This document shows, one piece after another, positions 41,821 to 51,143 of a DNA stretch of 64,000 bases. Position 1 is the first letter of the stretch. Every line of letters starts with the position of its first letter. Both the position numbers and the translations under genes were made by a program. Under the pieces are notes generated by a model that was not told the origin of the DNA, did not search any database, and saw only the letters and a list, made by a program, of their open reading frames with translations. This DNA is from JANQOH01 sp965201115 (GTDB lineage: Bacteria > Pseudomonadota > Alphaproteobacteria > UBA7887), in contig OZ241745.1 in assembly GCA_965201115.1 (NCBI GenBank), forward strand, positions 2,046,001 to 2,110,000, written 5' to 3'.

Positions 41821-43059
41821 TCACGAGCGGTAGTCGGCGTTGATCGATATGTAGCCGTGCGTGAGGTCGCAGGTCCACACGGTGGCGCCGCCGCGGCCGA
41901 CGCCGACATCGACGGAAATTTCAATCTCCTCGCCCTTCATGTAGGCGGCGACGGGGGCTTCGTCGTAGCCGGGGACGGCCTGCCCGCCGTCGGCGATGAG
42001 ATGCGGGCCGAAGCGGATGCGCAGGCGATCGCGGTCGGCGCGCTCGCCGGCCTTGCCCACCGCCATGACGACGCGGCCCCAGTTGGGGTCCTCGCCGGCG
42101 ATGGCGGTCTTCACCAGCGGCGAGTTGGCGATGGCGAAAGCGATGCGCTTCGCCGCGCGCGCACTCGCCGCGCCGGTCACGGAAACGGTCGCGAACTTGC
42201 TCGCCCCCTCGCCGTCGCGCACGATCTGCCAGGCGAGGTCGCGCATGACGCCCTCGAGCGCGCGGCGGAACGCGGCCAGGCGGCGCCCGCCGCGGCCCTC
42301 CGGCGGCGGCGCGACGGGAACGGCGCCGGTCGCGAACAGCAGCACGGTGTCGCTGGTGGACGTATCGCTGTCGACGGTGATGGCGTTGAACGTGCGGTCC
42401 GCCGCGGGTTTCAGCAGCGCCCGCAGAACCGGCGCCGGCAGGGCCGCATCGGTCGCGACATAGGCGAGCATGGTCGCCATGTCGGGCGCGATCATCCCCG
42501 AGCCCTTGGCGATGCCGTTTATCGTCACCGCGCGCCCGTCGATTTCCGCCCGCGCGGTCGCCAGTTTCGGGAAGGTGTCGGTGGTGACGATGGCGCCCGC
42601 CGCCGCCGCCCAGCCATCGGCGGAAAGCCCGCGGGACAAATCCGGCAACGCGGCGAGTATCTTGCCGATGGGCAGGGGTTCGCCGATAACGCCCGTCGAA
42701 GAGACGAATGTTTCCTCCGCCGCGCAGCCGACGAGGCCGGCGGCGGCGGCCGCGGTGCGCGCCGCCGCCTCCGCGCCGGCCCTGCCGGTGAAAGCGTTGG
42801 CGTTGCCCGAATTGACGACGAGCGCGCGCGCGCGCCCGTGCGCGGCGACGGCGCGTGAATAGTCGACCGGCGCGGATGCGGCGGCGGAGCGCGTGAAGAC
42901 GCCCGCCGCGGTCGTTCCCGGAGCGAACGCCGCAAGCATGAGGTCGGGGCGGCCGCCGTAGCGCACGCCCGAGGCGGCGGCGCCGAGGCGGACGCCCGCC
43001 AGCGGCGGCAGGCGCGCAGGCGCCTTCGGCGCCAGCGGCGAACGCTCCGGCGCCGCCAA
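41821..43059 (-). CDS. argJ: Bifunctional ornithine acetyltransferase/N-acetylglutamate synthase
   Basis: The 412-residue enzyme recycles the acetyl group in arginine synthesis. 'GIAKGSGMIAPDMATMLAY' contains the autocatalytic cleavage and nucleophile Thr region typical of ArgJ; other marks are 'VVNSGNANAFTG', 'VSSTGVIGEPLP', 'SDTSTSDTVLL' and 'GEDPNWGRVVMAVG'. The start is TTG 43059, two bases after the parvulin stop, so it appears to rely on read-through from that gene. Length is normal. The parvulin-argJ pair beside secA is a frequent alphaproteobacterial arrangement. Confidence 0.96.
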   Translation of the reverse strand: MAAPERSPLAPKAPARLPPLAGVRLGAAASGVRYGGRPDLMLAAFAPGTTAAGVFTRSAAASAPVDYSRAVAAHGRARALVVNSGNANAFTGRAGAEAAARTAAAAAGLVGCAAEETFVSSTGVIGEPLPIGKILAALPDLSRGLSADGWAAAAGAIVTTDTFPKLATARAEIDGRAVTINGIAKGSGMIAPDMATMLAYVATDAALPAPVLRALLKPAADRTFNAITVDSDTSTSDTVLLFATGAVPVAPPPEGRGGRRLAAFRRALEGVMRDLAWQIVRDGEGASKFATVSVTGAASARAAKRIAFAIANSPLVKTAIAGEDPNWGRVVMAVGKAGERADRDRLRIRFGPHLIADGGQAVPGYDEAPVAAYMKGEEIEISVDVGVGRGGATVWTCDLTHGYISINADYRS

Positions 43060-43061
43060 GC

Positions 43062-43907
43062 CTATTCCAGCGGCGACCCGTCGCGGTCGAACCGCTCGAC
43101 GGGGATCGCGGCGCGCAGCTCCGCAAGCGCGGCGGCCGCGGTCTCCTCGGTCAGTTTGCGCAATATCGGCTCGCGCAATTCTTCGAACGGCGGGACCGGC
43201 ATGGGCCGGACGGCCTCAAGGCGGATCAGGTGCCATCCGTATTGGGTCGGAAACGGCGCCGAGACCTGTCCGACGGCGAGCGCGCGCGCGGCCCGGACTA
43301 TCGCCGGCGCCATGTTGCCTTCGGAGAAGTAGCCCAGATCGCCGCCCCGGTCCGCGCCGGGAAAATCGAGGCCCCGCGCGACGGCCTCGAAATCCTCGCC
43401 CGCGGCGATACGCGCGTGCAGGGCGCGCGCCTCGGCCCGGTCGGCCGCGTGGATGCGGCGCGCGCGCAGTTCGGTCTTGCCGGCGGCGTCGGCGCGGATG
43501 GCGTCGTAGCGTTCGCGCGCCGCCTCTTCCGACACGCGCGCGGCGATGCGCCCGCGCATCCAGGCATCGGCGAGTATGCCGCGCTCGGCGGCGGCGATGG
43601 CGCGGGCGATGGCGGGCGTTTCGCGCAGGCCCGCGGCGAGAGCGGCGCGCGCGGCCAGCGACCGGTCGATGCGCTCTTGCAGTATCTCGTTATAGACGTC
43701 GTCGAACGGGCGCCCGGCGCGGGCGTCTTCCGGCAGCGCATAGACCGCGCCGATAATTTCGGAGAGCATGATTTCTTCCGCGCCGATGCGGGCCACCGCC
43801 GCGTCTCCGGGGATCGCGGCTTCGTGCTGCGCCGCGGCGGCGGCGGCCCACAGCGCCGCGCCCGCCAGCGCCGCCGCGCCGAGACGGCATGGCCCGAACC
43901 GCTTCAT
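43062..43907 (-). CDS. Periplasmic parvulin-type peptidyl-prolyl isomerase
   Basis: The 281-residue protein carries a signal peptide ('CRLGAAALAGAALWAAAAAA', cleavage before 'QHEA'). It has an N-terminal chaperone-like helical region with a SurA-N-type 'IMLSEIIGAVYALPED' and a PpiC rotamase domain at about 130-240: 'RARRIHAADRAEARAL', 'FPGADRGGDLGYF', 'PFPTQYGWHLIRLEAV'. It should help fold outer-membrane or exported proteins. It is divergent from secA, which exports such proteins, and in an operon with argJ. Confidence 0.92.
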   Translation of the reverse strand: MKRFGPCRLGAAALAGAALWAAAAAAQHEAAIPGDAAVARIGAEEIMLSEIIGAVYALPEDARAGRPFDDVYNEILQERIDRSLAARAALAAGLRETPAIARAIAAAERGILADAWMRGRIAARVSEEAARERYDAIRADAAGKTELRARRIHAADRAEARALHARIAAGEDFEAVARGLDFPGADRGGDLGYFSEGNMAPAIVRAARALAVGQVSAPFPTQYGWHLIRLEAVRPMPVPPFEELREPILRKLTEETAAAALAELRAAIPVERFDRDGSPLE

Positions 43908-44090
43908 GTGCGCGATTATGCGCCGCCGCCGCCGCGCGCGCAACCCGCGGCGCCGGGGCGCGGGCGGGCGCGAACAGCCCGGCCTCGAAGCGCCCGTGAC
44001 CGCCGCCGGCCGCGTTGACAGCGGCGGGGGGCTGGGCTTATGTGAACGGCGACCGCGAGCGGCCCCGGCTCGCGCCCCGGAGACCCGTTC

Positions 44091-46826
44091 ATGCTGAAGG
44101 CCGTCGCCCGAAAAATTTTCGGCAGTTCCAACGACCGCGTCGTCAAGGCGCACATGCGCGCGGCCGCGCGCGTCAACGCCCTCGAGCCCGAGACCGAAGC
44201 GCTGTCCGACGCCGATCTGCGCGCGCGCACGGAAACGCTCAAGGCGCGCGCGGCCGGCGGCGAAAGCCTCGACGACCTGCTGCCGGAAGCGTTCGCCACC
44301 GTGCGCGAGGCGGCGCGCCGCGCGCTCGGCCAGCGCCACTTCGACGTCCAGCTGGTCGGCGGCATGGTGCTGCACAACGGCGGCATCGCCGAGATGAAAA
44401 CCGGCGAGGGCAAGACCCTCGTCGCGACGCTGCCGGTCTATCTCAACGCGCTCGCCGGGCTCGGCGTGCATGTCGTGACGGTCAACGACTATCTGGCGCA
44501 ACGCGACGCCGAGTGGATGGGGCGGATCTACGGCTTCCTCGGCCTCGAGGTCGGGTGCATCGTCGCCGGCCTCGGCAACGCCGGGCGCCGCGAGGCCTAC
44601 GCCGCCGACGTCACCTACGGCACCAACAACGAGTTCGGATTCGACTATCTGCGCGACAACATGAAGTTTGCGCTGAACGATATGGTGCAGCGCGCGCCCC
44701 GCTTCGCCATCGTCGACGAGGTGGACAGCATTCTGATCGACGAGGCGCGCACGCCGCTCATCATCTCCGGCCCGACGGAAGACAACTCGGAGCTGTACGT
44801 CAAGATCGACCGGCTGGTCCCGCGCCTCTCGGAAGAGGATTACGAGGTGGACGAAAAGGCGCGCAAGGCGACGCTTACCGACGCCGGCGCCGAGACAATC
44901 GAAGGGCTGCTCAAGACCGCCGGGCTGCTTCAGGGCGCGGGGCTCTACGACCTGCAAAACGTCACCGTCGTCCACCACGTCAACCAGGCGCTCGCCGCCC
45001 ACAAATTGTTCAAGCGCGATGTGGATTACATTGTCAAGGACGACAAGGTGGTCATCATCGACGAGTTCACCGGGCGCATGATGGAGGGGCGGCGCTATTC
45101 CAACGGCCAGCACCAGGCGCTGGAGGCGAAGGAGCGCGTGCGCATAGAAAACGAGAACCAGACGCTTGCCTCGATCACCTTCCAGAACTACTTCCGCCTC
45201 TACCCCAAATTGGCGGGTATGACGGGGACGGCGGCCACCGAGGCGGCGGAGTTCGCTGAGATCTACGGCTTGAACGTGGTGGAAGTCCCTACCCACAAGC
45301 CGATGGTGCGCATCGACAACGACGACGAGATCTACCGCACCGCGGCCGAGAAGCTCGAGGCCATCGTCGCCCAGATCGAGGAGTGCCGCGAGCGCGGCCA
45401 GCCCGTTTTGGTCGGCACCACAAGCATCGCGAAATCGGAGGAGCTCGCCGCCGAGCTGAAGCGGCAAAAGGTTCCGCACCACGTTCTCAACGCGCGCTAC
45501 CATGAGCAGGAAGCGTTTATCGTCGCGCAGGCGGGCCGGCCCGGGTCGGTGACGATCGCCACAAACATGGCCGGGCGCGGCACCGACATACAGCTCGGCG
45601 GCAATCTGGAGATGCGCCTGACCGAGGAGCTCGGCGATACCGAAGACGCGGCGGCGCGCGAGCGCGCGAGCGCGCGGGTGCGCGAGGAAATCGCCGCCGG
45701 GCACGAACGCGCCATCGGCGCCGGCGGCCTCTATGTGATTGGCTCGGAGCGCCACGAGAGCCGCCGCATCGACAACCAGTTGCGCGGGCGCTCGGGCCGC
45801 CAGGGCGACCCCGGCGCCTCGAAGTTCTTCCTCTCGCTGGAAGACGACCTGATGCGCATTTTCGGCTCCGAGCGCATGGACGGCATGTTGCGCCGCCTGG
45901 GCCTGGAGGAAGGCGAGGCGATCTACCATCCGTGGATCAACAAGGCGCTCGCCAAGGCGCAGCAAAAGGTCGAGGCGCGCAATTTCGAGATCCGCAAGAA
46001 CCTGCTGCGCTTCGACGACGTCATGAACGACCAGCGCAAGGTGATCTACGCCGAGCGCATCGATCTGATGAAAGCGGAAGACGTATCCGACGCGGTGGCG
46101 GAAATGCGCGCTCACGTCATCGACGCCATTGTCGCGCGCTACATTCCTGAAAGCGCCTTCGCCGAACAATGGGACACGAAAGGGCTGCACGAAGAGGCGC
46201 TGCGCCTGTTCGGCCTCGACCTGCCCATCGCCGAATGGGCGGCGGAGGAGGGCATCGCCGACGAGGAAATCCGCGAGCGCCTGACCGACCGCGTCGACCG
46301 CAAGATGGCGGAAAAGGCGGCGCGAATCGGGGCGGAAACCATGCGCCGCGTCGAGAAGTCGCTGATGTTGCAGCTGCTCGACCAGCTGTGGAAAGACCAC
46401 CTGCTGTCGCTCGACCATTTGCGCCAGGGCATCGGGCTGCGGGCCTTCGCGCAGCGCGACCCGCTCAACGAATACAAGCGCGAGGCGTTCGAGATGTTCG
46501 ACGACATGCTCGACCGCTTCCGCGAGGCGGTGACGGGGACGCTGGCGCATGTGGAGGTGCGGGTCGCGCTTCCGGAGCCGCCCGCGCCGGCGCCGGCGCC
46601 CGCGGCGGTGGAGAATCGCGAGCCCGCTTTCGTCGGCGCCGGCGGCGGCGCGCCGCTCCCCGGCCCCGCCCGCGGCGCGAATGCGGCGCTCGCGCGCCGT
46701 ACCCGTGTCGCGCCCGGCGCGCGCGACCCGCACCTGCCCGCGAGCTGGGGCAAGGTGGGCCGCAACGAACGCTGCCCCTGCGGCTCGGGCCTCAAATACA
46801 AGCACTGCCACGGCAAGGTGGCCTGA
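44091..46826 (+). CDS. secA: Preprotein translocase ATPase SecA
   Basis: The 911-residue motor drives export through SecYEG. Visible: 'MVLHNGGIAEMKTGEGKTL' (Walker A at 103-109), 'TVNDYLAQRDAEWMG', 'GTNNEFGFDYLRDNM', DEAD-type 'VDEVDSILIDEARTPLIISG', 'FQNYFRLYPKLAGMTGTA', 'GRGTDIQLGGN', 'QLRGRSGRQGDPG' and the C-terminal zinc/SecB tail with Cys895, Cys897, Cys906 and His907. Start ATG 44091; the upstream gap (43908-44090) is shared with the parvulin gene. Confidence 0.98.
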   Translation: MLKAVARKIFGSSNDRVVKAHMRAAARVNALEPETEALSDADLRARTETLKARAAGGESLDDLLPEAFATVREAARRALGQRHFDVQLVGGMVLHNGGIAEMKTGEGKTLVATLPVYLNALAGLGVHVVTVNDYLAQRDAEWMGRIYGFLGLEVGCIVAGLGNAGRREAYAADVTYGTNNEFGFDYLRDNMKFALNDMVQRAPRFAIVDEVDSILIDEARTPLIISGPTEDNSELYVKIDRLVPRLSEEDYEVDEKARKATLTDAGAETIEGLLKTAGLLQGAGLYDLQNVTVVHHVNQALAAHKLFKRDVDYIVKDDKVVIIDEFTGRMMEGRRYSNGQHQALEAKERVRIENENQTLASITFQNYFRLYPKLAGMTGTAATEAAEFAEIYGLNVVEVPTHKPMVRIDNDDEIYRTAAEKLEAIVAQIEECRERGQPVLVGTTSIAKSEELAAELKRQKVPHHVLNARYHEQEAFIVAQAGRPGSVTIATNMAGRGTDIQLGGNLEMRLTEELGDTEDAAARERASARVREEIAAGHERAIGAGGLYVIGSERHESRRIDNQLRGRSGRQGDPGASKFFLSLEDDLMRIFGSERMDGMLRRLGLEEGEAIYHPWINKALAKAQQKVEARNFEIRKNLLRFDDVMNDQRKVIYAERIDLMKAEDVSDAVAEMRAHVIDAIVARYIPESAFAEQWDTKGLHEEALRLFGLDLPIAEWAAEEGIADEEIRERLTDRVDRKMAEKAARIGAETMRRVEKSLMLQLLDQLWKDHLLSLDHLRQGIGLRAFAQRDPLNEYKREAFEMFDDMLDRFREAVTGTLAHVEVRVALPEPPAPAPAPAAVENREPAFVGAGGGAPLPGPARGANAALARRTRVAPGARDPHLPASWGKVGRNERCPCGSGLKYKHCHGKVA

Positions 46827-46855
46827 CGCCGGGGCGTTCGGCGGCCTTGAACGCC

Positions 46856-47120
46856 GCCGCGGGAGGCGCGCGGACTTCCTGGGCGCGCGGGCGTCCCGCC
46901 CGCACGTTGCAACCGCGCCGAAGGCCGCCGGGAGGGGCGCGCCGCGCGGGAGCGCAACCCCGCCGAAGGCGGGGCCCGGGACCGCGGGCATCCTGCCCGC
47001 ACGTTTCCGCAAGGCGCGGCGTCGGCGGGGAGGCGCGGTCACCGCGCCCCGCCCGCCAGCGTTCGCGGGGGTGAGACGTGCGGGCGCCCCAGGAAGTCCG
47101 CGCCTTCGGCGGGGTTGCCG
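46856..47120. repeat. Intergenic palindromic repeat cluster (two left arms, one right)
   Basis: GCCCGCACGT at 46898-46907 and again at 46995-47004, then ACGTGCGGGC at 47075-47084, 80 bases after the second. The right arm ends 'ccccaggaagtccgcgcc'. It fills most of the 319-base gap between secA and the PopZ-like gene; no other feature is seen there. Confidence 0.8.
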
Positions 47121-47145
47121 TCCGCGTCGGCGGCACCCGGGGCGT

Positions 47146-47733
47146 TTAGCGCCCGATACGCGAGGACAGGCGGCGGACCTCGGCCTCCACTATGCGCGCG
47201 ACGAGGGTCGGGAGGTTGGCGTCCATCCATTCGCGCAGCATGGGGCGGAGAACGTCCTCGGCGAGCTGCTCCACGGTGCGCCCGCGCCCCTTGGCCCGCG
47301 TGTTTTCGTCGTCGGAGCCGGCCCGGCCCTTGTCGGCGATAAGCGCCGCAAAGGCGCCGACCGACGCCGCCTCCGTCGCGGGCGAAATCAACCGCCCGGC
47401 GGCGGCCGGCGGCTCCTCCGGCTCGCGCGCCGCCGGCGGCGGGAGAGGTTCGGGCTCGGGCCCGGGCGATTCGCCGGTCCCGAACTCCGCCGGGCCGGCG
47501 GCCGCCGCGCGTTCGTCCCTGCCGAGCCGCTCGGTCAACGCCTGCAACTCGCCGCCGCCCTCGTCGGACGCGGGGTCGGGCGTGAGCGGCTCGCCCGCCG
47601 CGCCGCCGTCGGACACGATACTGCGAATCGACGACAGGATTTCCTCGAGCGGAGGCTCCTGTTCGTCGTGGTCTTCGTCCTCGCGGGGGTCTTCGGCCCG
47701 CTCTTCGCCGTCTCGATATTCGTCTATCGCCAT
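47146..47733 (-). CDS. PopZ-like (DUF2497) protein
   Basis: The 195-residue protein has an acidic, disordered N-terminus with 'PPLEEILSSIRSIVSD', a long Pro/Glu/Gly/Ala linker, and a C-terminal helix 'TVEQLAEDVLRPMLREWMDANLPTLVARIVEAEV'. This is the layout of alphaproteobacterial DUF2497 proteins, relatives of the polar organiser PopZ, which assemble through the C-terminus. The start could also be ATG 47748; I prefer 47733 for its gggaaaag spacing. It follows tolC on the same strand with a 27-base gap. Confidence 0.85.
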   Translation of the reverse strand: MAIDEYRDGEERAEDPREDEDHDEQEPPLEEILSSIRSIVSDGGAAGEPLTPDPASDEGGGELQALTERLGRDERAAAAGPAEFGTGESPGPEPEPLPPPAAREPEEPPAAAGRLISPATEAASVGAFAALIADKGRAGSDDENTRAKGRGRTVEQLAEDVLRPMLREWMDANLPTLVARIVEAEVRRLSSRIGR

Positions 47734-47760
47734 GGCGTCTTTTCCCATCCGTTGTGTCGT

Positions 47761-49143
47761 TCAGTCCTCGCCGCCGAGGCCGATCCACTTGTCGCGCACC
47801 GCGTCGTAATGCGCGACCGGGTCGTAGATTTCGCCCGGCAGGGAGAGTTCGCTCGCGGTCATGCGGCCGGTCACGCGGAGCAGCGCGAAAGCGGCGGCCG
47901 CGGCGTCGGCTTCGGCGCGCACAAGGTTGACCTGGGCCTCGAACAGTTCCTGTTCCGCGTCGAGCACATCGAGCACGGTGCGCGCGCCGACCTCGGCTTC
48001 CCGCTCGACGCCCTCGAGGGCAATGCCGTTGGCCTCGACCGACGCCTGGAACGCCTCGACGCGGGCGCGGGCGGTTTCGAGCCCCTGCCAGCGCTGCGCA
48101 ACCGATTCGCGCGCCTGGCGCCGCGCCGCGTCGAGCTCGCGCCGGCGCTGCACGGCCACTTCGCGCAACTGCCGCACCCGCGCATACTCCTCGCCCGTCT
48201 GGTAGAGCGGCACGGTGACGCGGGCAATCACCTCCGCCGTGTCGGTCAGTGTCGAAAACGGGCTGGGGTCCCAGCCGCGCCGCAGCGCCGCCTCCAGCGT
48301 GACGCGCGGCTTCAGGCGCGCCAGCGCCAGGTCGATATCGTGCTGCGCCGCATTCTCCAGCGCCGCGGCGCGCACTATCGCCGGGTTGCGCGCCATGGCG
48401 AGCGCCCCCGCCTCCTCGGCGGACGCGGGAACGGGAAAGCCCGCCGTGTCGGGGAACCGCAGCGTGCCCGGCGCCGCGCCCACCAGATTCTCATAAGACG
48501 CGCGGGCGGCCTCGAGGTTGCCCTCGGCGCCGATGCGCGAGGCGCGCGCATCGGCCAGCCGGGCTTCCGCCTGCGAGACGTCGGTGCGCGTGATCTCGCC
48601 GACGTGGAAGCGATCGCGCGCCGCCTGCAATTGCCGCTCGAGCACCTGCTCGTTGTTGACGTTGAGCTCGATGACCGATTGGTCGCGCACCACGTTGACA
48701 TAAGCCGACGCCGTGTCGGCCAGCACCTGTTGCTCGACGTCCACGAGGCCGGCGCGCGCGGCGAACACGCGCTCTTCCGCCGCCCGCCGCGCCGAAACGG
48801 TGGCGCCGATGGGGTAGAGCGGCTGCGACAGATCGATGCCGGCAGACATGGGCTCTGTTGTCTGCCATTCGCCGGGAGAGCCGCCGAACGAAAATGTCGA
48901 TTCCTGCCGCTGCCAGCGCATGCCGACGCTGCCGTCCGCCTCCAGCGTCGGGCGCCAAGCCGCGCCCTCGCGCGCGACGTTTTCGTCCGCCGCGCGCAGC
49001 GCCGCGCGCTCCGCCAGCAGGCGCGGGTTGGCGGCGTAGGCCTGGGCCAGCGCCTCCTCCAGCGTCTGCGCGGGCGCCGCGCCGGCCACCGCCGCCGCGC
49101 AAAGCGCCGCCGCGCCGCGAAGTATCCAGTGTGGCGTATGCAT
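47761..49143 (-). CDS. tolC: TolC-family outer membrane channel
   Basis: The 460-residue protein has a signal peptide ('ILRGAAALCAAAVAGAAPA', cut before 'QTLEEAL'), followed by paired helical repeats. 'TLEEALAQAYAANPRLLAERAALRAADENV' and 'AALENAAQHDIDLALARLKPRVTLEAALRRG' mark the two structural halves, with 'RTVLDVLDAEQELFEAQVNLVRAEAD' near the end. It forms the outer-membrane duct for type I secretion or efflux pumps. No fusion-protein or pump genes lie near. Start ATG 49143. Confidence 0.94.
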   Translation of the reverse strand: MHTPHWILRGAAALCAAAVAGAAPAQTLEEALAQAYAANPRLLAERAALRAADENVAREGAAWRPTLEADGSVGMRWQRQESTFSFGGSPGEWQTTEPMSAGIDLSQPLYPIGATVSARRAAEERVFAARAGLVDVEQQVLADTASAYVNVVRDQSVIELNVNNEQVLERQLQAARDRFHVGEITRTDVSQAEARLADARASRIGAEGNLEAARASYENLVGAAPGTLRFPDTAGFPVPASAEEAGALAMARNPAIVRAAALENAAQHDIDLALARLKPRVTLEAALRRGWDPSPFSTLTDTAEVIARVTVPLYQTGEEYARVRQLREVAVQRRRELDAARRQARESVAQRWQGLETARARVEAFQASVEANGIALEGVEREAEVGARTVLDVLDAEQELFEAQVNLVRAEADAAAAAFALLRVTGRMTASELSLPGEIYDPVAHYDAVRDKWIGLGGED

Positions 49144-49199
49144 CGATTTCCGGCCGCCGGTTTGCCCTGTTACCCACCTATATAGCATGGCGGGCGCGG

Positions 49200-49538
49200 C
49201 TAATAGACTGGCATGGCGGGGTCGGCCTCGCGCGCCCAGCGGTCGATGCCGCCTTGCAGGTTTACCGCCGGCACGCCGGCGCCGCGCAAAAACGCGACCG
49301 CGCGGGCGCTGCGCACGCCGTGGTGGCACACCACCACCAGCGGCCGATCGCGCGGCGTTTCCGCGACCCGTTCCGGCAGTTCCGCCAGCGGAATGTGCAG
49401 CGCGTCGTCGAAGCCGCATATTTCCGTCTCCCATGCCTCGCGCACGTCGAGCAGGCGGCACGCGGCCGCGGCGCGCCAGCGCGCGAGTTCCGCCGCGCCG
49501 ATGGCCAGCGGGAGCGCCGCCGCGCGGTCAGAAGACAA
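49200..49538 (-). CDS. Rhodanese-like domain protein
   Basis: The 112-residue single-domain protein has 'RLLDVREAWETEICGFDDALHIPLAELPERV' and the catalytic loop 'VVVCHHGVRSARAVAFL', with Cys and the CH-binding pattern C-x-H-G-x-R-S. It would transfer a sulfane sulfur or act as a regulatory domain. The best start is TTG 49538, overlapping the end of the upstream methyltransferase by 11 bases; a downstream start is possible. It sits between PCMT and tolC, a common alphaproteobacterial order. Confidence 0.85.
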   Translation of the reverse strand: MSSDRAAALPLAIGAAELARWRAAAACRLLDVREAWETEICGFDDALHIPLAELPERVAETPRDRPLVVVCHHGVRSARAVAFLRGAGVPAVNLQGGIDRWAREADPAMPVY

Positions 49539-50199
49539 ACCCGGCGCTCCGTTCGAACCCCGGCAGCGGCGCGGCGGCGGCGTCGAACAGCGGGCGCCGC
49601 GAGACCGCGCCGCCGGTCTTGATCCAGCGCGCCGCCTTGCCCGCGCGGCTCGCGCCCGAAACGCCGCGCTGGCGCTCGATGGCCGCCAGCCGCCCGCCTT
49701 CCGCCAACTGGGCGAACAGCGCATCGGGCACGGTCTCGACCGCGCCGCCGAGCATGATGACGTCATAGGGCGCCTGCTCGGGATAGCCCTCCCGCAGCGG
49801 GCGGTCGACCGCCACGGCGTTGTCGACGCCGAGCTCGGCAAGCAGATCGCTGGCGCGCGCCGCGAACTCCGGGTTCGACTCCACGCCGATGGCCGCCGCC
49901 GCCATCGAGCCGAGCACGGCGGTCGAATATCCGGTGGCGCAGCCGATATCGAGCACGGCGTCGGTTTCGCGCACCGGGGCTCCCGCCGCCAGGCGCGCGA
50001 ATGCCGCCGGCGCCATCAGCCAGCGGCCGGGCGCGAGCTCGATGTTGTCATCCACATAGGCCGCGGCGCGGAGGGTTTCGGGCACGAAGCGCTCGCGCGG
50101 AATGCGAGCCATCGCCGCGAGCAGGCGCGGGTCGGACACATTGGCGGGCCGCACCTGGCAGGCGACCATGTGCGCGCGCATGGCGTCGAAGTCGGGCAT
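49528..50199 (-). CDS. Protein-L-isoaspartate methyltransferase family protein
   Basis: The 223-residue protein starts MPDFDAMRAHMVACQVRPANVSDPRLLAAM and shows 'IPRERFVPETLRAAAYVDDN', 'VLDIGCATGYSTAVLGSM' (SAM motif I) and 'PYDVIMLGGAVETVPDALFAQLAEGG', as in PCMT-family enzymes that repair isoaspartyl residues. It belongs to the shorter 'PIMT-like' group next to tolC, whose catalytic residues differ from classical Pcm, so repair activity is not certain. ATG 50199. Confidence 0.9.
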   Translation of the reverse strand: MPDFDAMRAHMVACQVRPANVSDPRLLAAMARIPRERFVPETLRAAAYVDDNIELAPGRWLMAPAAFARLAAGAPVRETDAVLDIGCATGYSTAVLGSMAAAAIGVESNPEFAARASDLLAELGVDNAVAVDRPLREGYPEQAPYDVIMLGGAVETVPDALFAQLAEGGRLAAIERQRGVSGASRAGKAARWIKTGGAVSRRPLFDAAAAPLPGFERSAGFVF

Positions 50200-50324
50200 G
50201 GGGCTCCGGTTCCCGCGGCGCGCCGACGGCCGCGCGCTGTCTCTATACGTTGTATAGGGCCGCGCCGGCGCCCCGGCAACCGCTTGACCCGCCCGGCGGC
50301 CCGTGCCAGGTACGGCCGCTCGCC

Positions 50325-50398
50325 GGCCCGGTGGCAGAGCGGTTATGCAGCGGACTGCAAATCCGTGTACGTCGGTTCGACTCCGGCCCGGGCCTCCA
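50325..50398 (+). tRNA. tRNA-Cys (GCA)
   Basis: Acceptor ggcccgg (50325-50331) pairs with ccgggcc (50388-50394), discriminator U (50395) and encoded CCA (50396-50398). The anticodon loop ctGCAaa lies at 50355-50361. A T-loop ttcgact is present. The short D-loop (gcggttatgcagc region) fits tRNA-Cys. Confidence 0.95.
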
Positions 50399-50506
50399 CC
50401 CCGCGCGGCCGCGCGGGGGTTTGCGGCAACCGGCGCGGTTGAACAGGAAGCGGGCGTTCGTGCGAAATCGTGGGGCCCGGGCTGTATGCCCAGCGCCGCT
50501 CCGGGC

Positions 50507-50773
50507 CTAATTCGCCTGCCCGAACAACTGCAACAACATGAAGGTCAGGCCTGCGTTCGCCGCCACGATTCCGGCTGCGGCGCCGTAGAGGCGCACGGTC
50601 ACGCGCGTTTCCAGGTTGGCCAGGTCGGCCTTCGTGGCGAGGTCGCCGCGGCTGGCGTCGACCGCCGCGCCGATCGCTTCCGCGTGGGCTTCGGCTTGCG
50701 CCTGCGCCACACCGGCCGCGCGAAGCTTCCGCGCCGTCGCCAGCGTATCGAACGCGAATGCGGCATTGGCCAT
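50507..50773 (-). CDS. Small membrane protein (DUF1640-like), copy 1
   Basis: The 88-residue protein starts MANAAFAFDTLATARKLRAAG, followed by a helical 'AQAQAEAHAEAIGAAVDAS', a 'TKADLANLETRVTVRLYG' amphipathic stretch and a C-terminal membrane helix 'AAGIVAANAGLTFMLLQLF'. The 'ATKADL..LE.R' block is like DUF1640/CCDC90 (mitochondrial calcium uniporter regulator-like) small proteins. Function unknown. ATG 50773 follows ggggaggcgcgcc. An adjacent paralogue is nearly identical. Confidence 0.7.
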   Translation of the reverse strand: MANAAFAFDTLATARKLRAAGVAQAQAEAHAEAIGAAVDASRGDLATKADLANLETRVTVRLYGAAAGIVAANAGLTFMLLQLFGQAN

Positions 50774-50864
50774 GGCGCGCCTCCCCTGCGGCCCGGTATC
50801 GACAGGATACCCTCTGGAATCCATATACGCCGCGGCGCGCCGCCGGTCAAGCGCCGCTCCGGGC

Positions 50865-51143
50865 CTAATTCGCCTGCCCGAACAACTGCAACAATATGAA
50901 GGTCAGGCCTGCGTTCGCCGCCACAATCCCGGCCCCTACGCCATAGAGGCGCGCGGTCACGCGCGTTTCCAGGTTGGCAATCTCGCTCCTGAGAACGGCC
51001 TTGGTAACGAGATTGCCGCGGCTGGCGTCGACCGCCGCGCCGATCGCTTCCGCGTGGGTTTCGGCTTGCGCCTGCGCCACACCGGCCGCGCGGAGCTTGC
51101 GCGCCGTCGCCAGCGTGTCGAACGCGAATGCGGCATCGGCCAT
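50865..51143 (-). CDS. Small membrane protein (DUF1640-like), copy 2
   Basis: The 92-residue paralogue of the adjacent gene differs mainly by the insertion 'VLRSEI' before 'ANLETRVTARLYG' and a few substitutions; both end 'LLQLFGQAN'. The ATG 51143 start follows gggggagacgcgcc. Two copies in tandem point to recent duplication. Confidence 0.72.
   Translation of the reverse strand: MADAAFAFDTLATARKLRAAGVAQAQAETHAEAIGAAVDASRGNLVTKAVLRSEIANLETRVTARLYGVGAGIVAANAGLTFILLQLFGQAN

Noticed and set aside
43062..47042. A 1326-codon minus-strand frame that would merge the parvulin gene with sequence opposite secA
   Set aside because: Only the last 282 codons (from ATG 43907) look like a protein, with signal peptide and PpiC domain; the rest is antisense to secA.
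46549..49185. An 878-codon plus-strand frame over secA, the repeats, the PopZ-like gene and tolC
   Set aside because: Antisense to two genes with clear motifs, and it crosses the repeat cluster.
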